From the NCBI RefSeq assembly GCF_011440375.1, contig NZ_JAAOIR010000001.1, positions 62,001-126,000 on the forward strand: a stretch of 64,000 bases of DNA, given 5' to 3'. Under the pieces are notes generated by a model that saw only the letters and a program-made list of their open reading frames with translations, had not been told where the DNA came from and made no database searches. Origin of the DNA: Halorubellus sp. JP-L1 (GTDB taxonomy: Archaea; Halobacteriota; Halobacteria; Halobacteriales; Natrialbaceae). The translations under genes and the position numbers were made by a program. Each line of letters starts with the position of its first letter. The stretch's first letter is position 1. Of this stretch, positions 61,073-64,000 are shown in pieces.

Positions 61073-62860
61073 CTACGAACCGGTCGCGGACGCCATCGCA
61101 TACGTCGACTCTCTCGCGGTCAGGGGCGCCATCGCGACGGCGTCGGCCCCAGCGACTCCACCGACCGCATTCGCGACGGCGTTGGCCCCAGCGACTCCTC
61201 CGGGCGCCATCGTGACTCGTTCGTCGTCGGTCGTGGTCTCGTTCTCACTCGCGGACTGGTTCTCGGTTGCGTAGTTGCCCGTCTCGGCGAGCACGGCGAC
61301 GAACCCGTCGACGCGGTCGAGTGACGCGCTGACGGTGTTCCGGGTTGCGTTGACGTCGACGTCACCGGCGGTCGTCCAGTTCGCGGCGTCGGCGTCGTAC
61401 CGGTACACGTCGAGGTCGTCCTCGCTGGCGTTGAACCTCTCGAGCGACGCGTCGTCGTACTGGAGGGTCACCTGCAACGTGGTGTTCGCCGCGAACGTCG
61501 TGACGTTCAGGTCCACGCCGACGGAGTACGTCTTCCACGGGAACGACGGCGTCTCGATCGCGCGACCGACGCCGACGTCGCTCCCGGCGAACGACACCGT
61601 GCCGGCGTCGGTGGTCGCGTTCAGGACCGTCGTCGACGAGCCGTCGAACCCGGCGCAGATCCAGTCCGCGGCGTCGCTCGTCCTGGCGTCGACGATCGTG
61701 TTGTTGCGAGCGTCCACCGCGACGATCGCCGCCGACGCGTTCGCCTGGAATGGATAGAACTGCTCCGTAGTCGGCCCGGTGTCCGAGAGGTCGTTCCCCG
61801 TGGCGACGTTGCCGTCGGCGCCGACGAACGCGAGCGCGGCGGCGGTACTGTTCCGGATCACGTTGTCCGCCACGGCGTTCGACCGGGCGGTCGTCGCGGT
61901 CTCGGCCTCGGGTTGCACGCCGAGGTCGGCGGCGCTCGCGTCGGCGTCGGTGACGTTCACGGCGTCGGCGACGTTCGTCGCGTTCGACCGGAACCCCTCC
62001 AGGACGACGCCGTACCGGTTGTCCCAGACCGAGTTCGCCGCGATCGTCGAGTTCTGGACGCCGAACGCGTAGATGCCGAACGCGTTCCGGAACGCGGTGT
62101 TGTTCGCGATCGTGGCGTTGCTCGACGAGAACACCGCCGCGCCGAAGGCGCCGTTGTCCTTCAGTTCGTTGCCGACGACAACGTCGTTCGTCGTCCGGTT
62201 CCCGGCGCGAGCGTCGACGACGACGCCGAGAGCGAGATTCCGGGAGGCGTTCGACTCCTGGACCGTGACGTCGTTCGCGTCGTCGAGGACGATGCCGCCC
62301 CCGTTCTCGAACGCGTGGACGCCCGAGACGTTGGCGTCCGTGACGTTCTCGGCGAGCACGCCGTGGCTCCAGTTCGTCACCGTGACGTGATGGATCGTGA
62401 CGTTCTCGACGCGTTCGTTCGACCGGACGGTGACGCCGACGCCGACGCGGTCCTGCGACGATGGTCCGTCGATCGTCTCGCCGATCCCAGCGTGCGAGAG
62501 GTTCCCCGCGACGGCGTGTCTGTCCCCGTCGAAGTGGACGTCGCTCGACCGAATGTCGATGCAGACGCCCGCGGTGCTGTCCTCGACGTCCGCCGTCAGG
62601 ACGTACTCGCCGGGTTCGTCGATGACGGTGCACGAGTCGATCTGGACGGGCTGGTGGGTCGACGCACGCTCGTCGCTCCGACTCTCGTCGGTCGCGTTCT
62701 CGTCGGTTGCGCTCTCGCCGCTCGCGCTCCCGTCGGTCGCGCTCACGTCGGACACGGTCGCGGGAACCAACCCGACGAAGGGCGCGAGGAGGACCCCCGC
62801 CCACAGCGCGAGGGCGATCCCGACCGTCGCGACGAGAACCATCGTGCTTCTATTTGGCAT
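61073..62860 (-). CDS. secreted right-handed beta-helix (NosD-like) protein
   Basis: A 595-residue surface or secreted protein. The signal or anchor is MVLVATVGIALALWAGVLL. Then a Ser/Asp/Glu spacer leads to the beta-helix (about 75-370), with repeated N-x-T/S and V-x-N patterns (ENVTIHHVTVTNWSHGVLAE, NDVTVQESNASRNLALGVVV, NNTAFRNAFGIYAFGVQNST). A separate C-terminal module (VGVDLNVTTF to DGFVAVLAET) follows. The C-terminal tail contains near-repeats of GGVAGANAVA. Many sequons suggest glycosylation. It converges with the DHH gene and is a paralogue of the next gene. Confidence 0.85.
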   Translation of the reverse strand: MPNRSTMVLVATVGIALALWAGVLLAPFVGLVPATVSDVSATDGSASGESATDENATDESRSDERASTHQPVQIDSCTVIDEPGEYVLTADVEDSTAGVCIDIRSSDVHFDGDRHAVAGNLSHAGIGETIDGPSSQDRVGVGVTVRSNERVENVTIHHVTVTNWSHGVLAENVTDANVSGVHAFENGGGIVLDDANDVTVQESNASRNLALGVVVDARAGNRTTNDVVVGNELKDNGAFGAAVFSSSNATIANNTAFRNAFGIYAFGVQNSTIAANSVWDNRYGVVLEGFRSNATNVADAVNVTDADASAADLGVQPEAETATTARSNAVADNVIRNSTAAALAFVGADGNVATGNDLSDTGPTTEQFYPFQANASAAIVAVDARNNTIVDARTSDAADWICAGFDGSSTTVLNATTDAGTVSFAGSDVGVGRAIETPSFPWKTYSVGVDLNVTTFAANTTLQVTLQYDDASLERFNASEDDLDVYRYDADAANWTTAGDVDVNATRNTVSASLDRVDGFVAVLAETGNYATENQSASENETTTDDERVTMAPGGVAGANAVANAVGGVAGADAVAMAPLTARESTYAMASATGS

Positions 62861-63207
62861 ACGTACCAACGGTTGATGACCGGGCTTCTAAGGCTGGTTA
62901 CGGGGTGGCGAGCGTGACGGTGGCTTTGAGACCGATAACCGGCACGTTGTCCTCGAATCGGAACGAATCGCATACAGTTGGCGTTGGATAATTACCGATG
63001 CACGCAGAGACAACCGTCGAGCGACGGTCCGCGACCGAAGCGACGCGACTCGGCGACGCGACCTTGTCGACGCGACTCGGTGACGCGACTCTTCGAAGAT
63101 CAGCAACGCGACGCGGCCGACGCCCGGACAGGGAGACGGTTCCTCGCCCCCCTCGAACGTGACGGGTAAGGAGGGGGACGACGGCGACGGCCGAAGCAAC
63201 CCCTACG
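62861..63207. other. spacer between two beta-helix genes, with 21-bp repeats
   Basis: The spacer contains the promoter side of the upstream beta-helix gene (minus strand; a weak CTTAGAAG near 62890). Two 21-bp near-identical repeats of GACGCGACTCGGCGACGCGA lie at 63042-63062 and 63069-63089, with one base changed and 27-bp spacing. No gene is supported. Open frames here are arginine-rich and repetitive. Confidence 0.45.
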
Positions 63208-64000
63208 TCACGGATTCCATGACCCCGGACGTGGTGACGGCGCCGCGACCGCTGGCTCGGTCGCGAGCCCGGAGTTCGGTACGACGGCGTCGGGTCCAGA
63301 GGCGACACCGATTGCGGGAGCGAGACTCGCGCCCGCAGTCCTGGCGGCCCTCTCGGGACCCGTCTCGTTCTCAGTCCCGGCCTCCGTCGTGCTCGCGTTC
63401 GTGGTCTCGTTCCCGGTTTCTGTCGTGGTGCCGTTCGCCGTCTCGTTTCCGCCGGCGGTCTCGTTCTCGTAATCGCCCTTCTCGGCGAGTAGAACGACGA
63501 GCCCCTCGACACCGTCGAGCGAGGCGGCGACCGTGTTCAGGTTCGGGTTGACCTCGACGTCACCGGCGACGACTGTCCAGTTCGCGGCGTCGGCGTCGTA
63601 CCGGGACACGTCGAGGTCGTCCTCGCTCGCCGCGAACGCGTCGAGCGAGGCGTCGTCGTACTGGAAGGCCACCTGGAGCGAGGTGTTCTCTCCGAACGTC
63701 GTGACGTTCAGGTCCACGCCCACCGAGTAATTGTTCCGGGGGAACGGCGGCGTCTCGACGGCTCGACCGACGCCGACGTCGCTCCCGGAGAACGACACCG
63801 GTCCGGCGTCGGTCGTCGCGTTCAGGACCGCCGTCGACGACCCGTTGAACCCCGCGTAGATCCAGTCCGCGGCGTCGCTCGCCCTTGCGTCGACGATCGT
63901 GTTGTTGCGGGCATCCTCCGCGACGACCGCCGCCGACGCGTTCGTCCGGAACGGATAGTACTGGCCGTCGGCCGGGCCGGTGTCCGAGAGGTCGTTGCCG
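63208..64000 (-). CDS. second beta-helix surface protein, C-terminal part (cut by window end)
   Basis: The C-terminal 264 residues of a paralogue of the gene at 61073; the start is beyond base 64000. The residues DARNNTIVDARASDAADWI, VSFSGSDVGVGRAVETP and YSVGVDLNVTTF match the first protein closely, including the order of modules. After them the tail is Asn/Glu/Thr-rich (ETAGGNETANGTTTETGNET) and diverges from the first copy. It has no visible membrane anchor at its end. A GTG at 63798 would give a shorter frame, but the homology continues to the window end, so the gene is incomplete and not a short one. Confidence 0.8.
   Translation of the reverse strand, partial: GNDLSDTGPADGQYYPFRTNASAAVVAEDARNNTIVDARASDAADWIYAGFNGSSTAVLNATTDAGPVSFSGSDVGVGRAVETPPFPRNNYSVGVDLNVTTFGENTSLQVAFQYDDASLDAFAASEDDLDVSRYDADAANWTVVAGDVEVNPNLNTVAASLDGVEGLVVLLAEKGDYENETAGGNETANGTTTETGNETTNASTTEAGTENETGPERAARTAGASLAPAIGVASGPDAVVPNSGLATEPAVAAPSPRPGSWNP

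Overview
The window is chromosomal DNA of a haloarchaeon (class Halobacteria). The GC content is high, the proteins are strongly acidic, many genes sit behind haloarchaeal TATA elements with little or no leader, and the families are typical of the group: a fused NuoCD complex I without NuoEFG, taxis proteins of archaeal type, halocyanin-like copper protein, archaetidylserine synthase, Agl23, two-subunit 2-oxoacid:ferredoxin oxidoreductase, RibL FAD synthase, KEOPS Pcc1, uS15 and eS1. No insertion sequence, integrase or CRISPR array is visible, and codon usage looks even across the window, so this reads as core genome with a few variable genes.

Layout. 1-9633: SelW-like protein, SurE nucleotidase, an Rsm22-like methyltransferase translationally coupled to TyrA, an M24 peptidase, an uncharacterised protein, then aroA, an alkaline-phosphatase-superfamily protein and aroC; three of these make chorismate and tyrosine precursors. 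9773-17631: korAB for ferredoxin-linked 2-oxoacid oxidation, a cation/proton antiporter, an Lrp regulator, an SRPBCC protein, a flavoprotein, an EamA transporter and a winged-helix regulator. 17803-26949: a taxis operon cheW-cheY-cheB-cheA-cheC-cheC-cheD-cheR, with most neighbours overlapping by 4-8 nt. No receptor, CheF or archaellum gene is present. 27059-28716: two very small genes and two type IV pilins. 28932-31853: tRNA-Ala(GGC), a structured leader, and the translation-linked operon uS15 / RecJ-like / Pcc1 / eS1. 31974-40016: halocyanin-like protein, archaetidylserine synthase (pssA), a HEAT-repeat protein, a secreted phospholipase-D-like protein, an S1/OB/DHH RecJ-family protein, a JAMM protease-like protein and RibL. 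40034-48174: CBS protein, DNA-methyltransferase-like protein, aminotransferase plus RibH, Agl23, PurK, PurE and a zinc alcohol dehydrogenase. 48470-59371: the nuoA-B-CD-H-I-J1-J2-K-L-M-N operon. 59481-64000: a TrkA-N/DHH protein and two tandem secreted right-handed beta-helix proteins, the second cut by the window end.

How the parts work together. KorAB yields reduced ferredoxin. The Nuo complex here has the membrane and quinone-reducing arms but no NADH module, so a ferredoxin or other donor is plausible, though this is inference. The Che genes form a complete cytoplasmic adaptation and phosphorelay set that needs receptors and an archaellum motor encoded elsewhere.

The most unusual points are: a 1225-residue CheA whose acidic linker of about 600 residues carries a perfect 27-bp tandem repeat; a 15-bp motif shared by the winged-helix regulator promoter and the cheY promoter; very short genes with strong promoters near the pilins; an 82-bp direct repeat with hairpins beside a 41-codon frame; a two-hairpin leader before uS15; and a glycosylation-sequon-rich insert in the NuoJ2 subunit.
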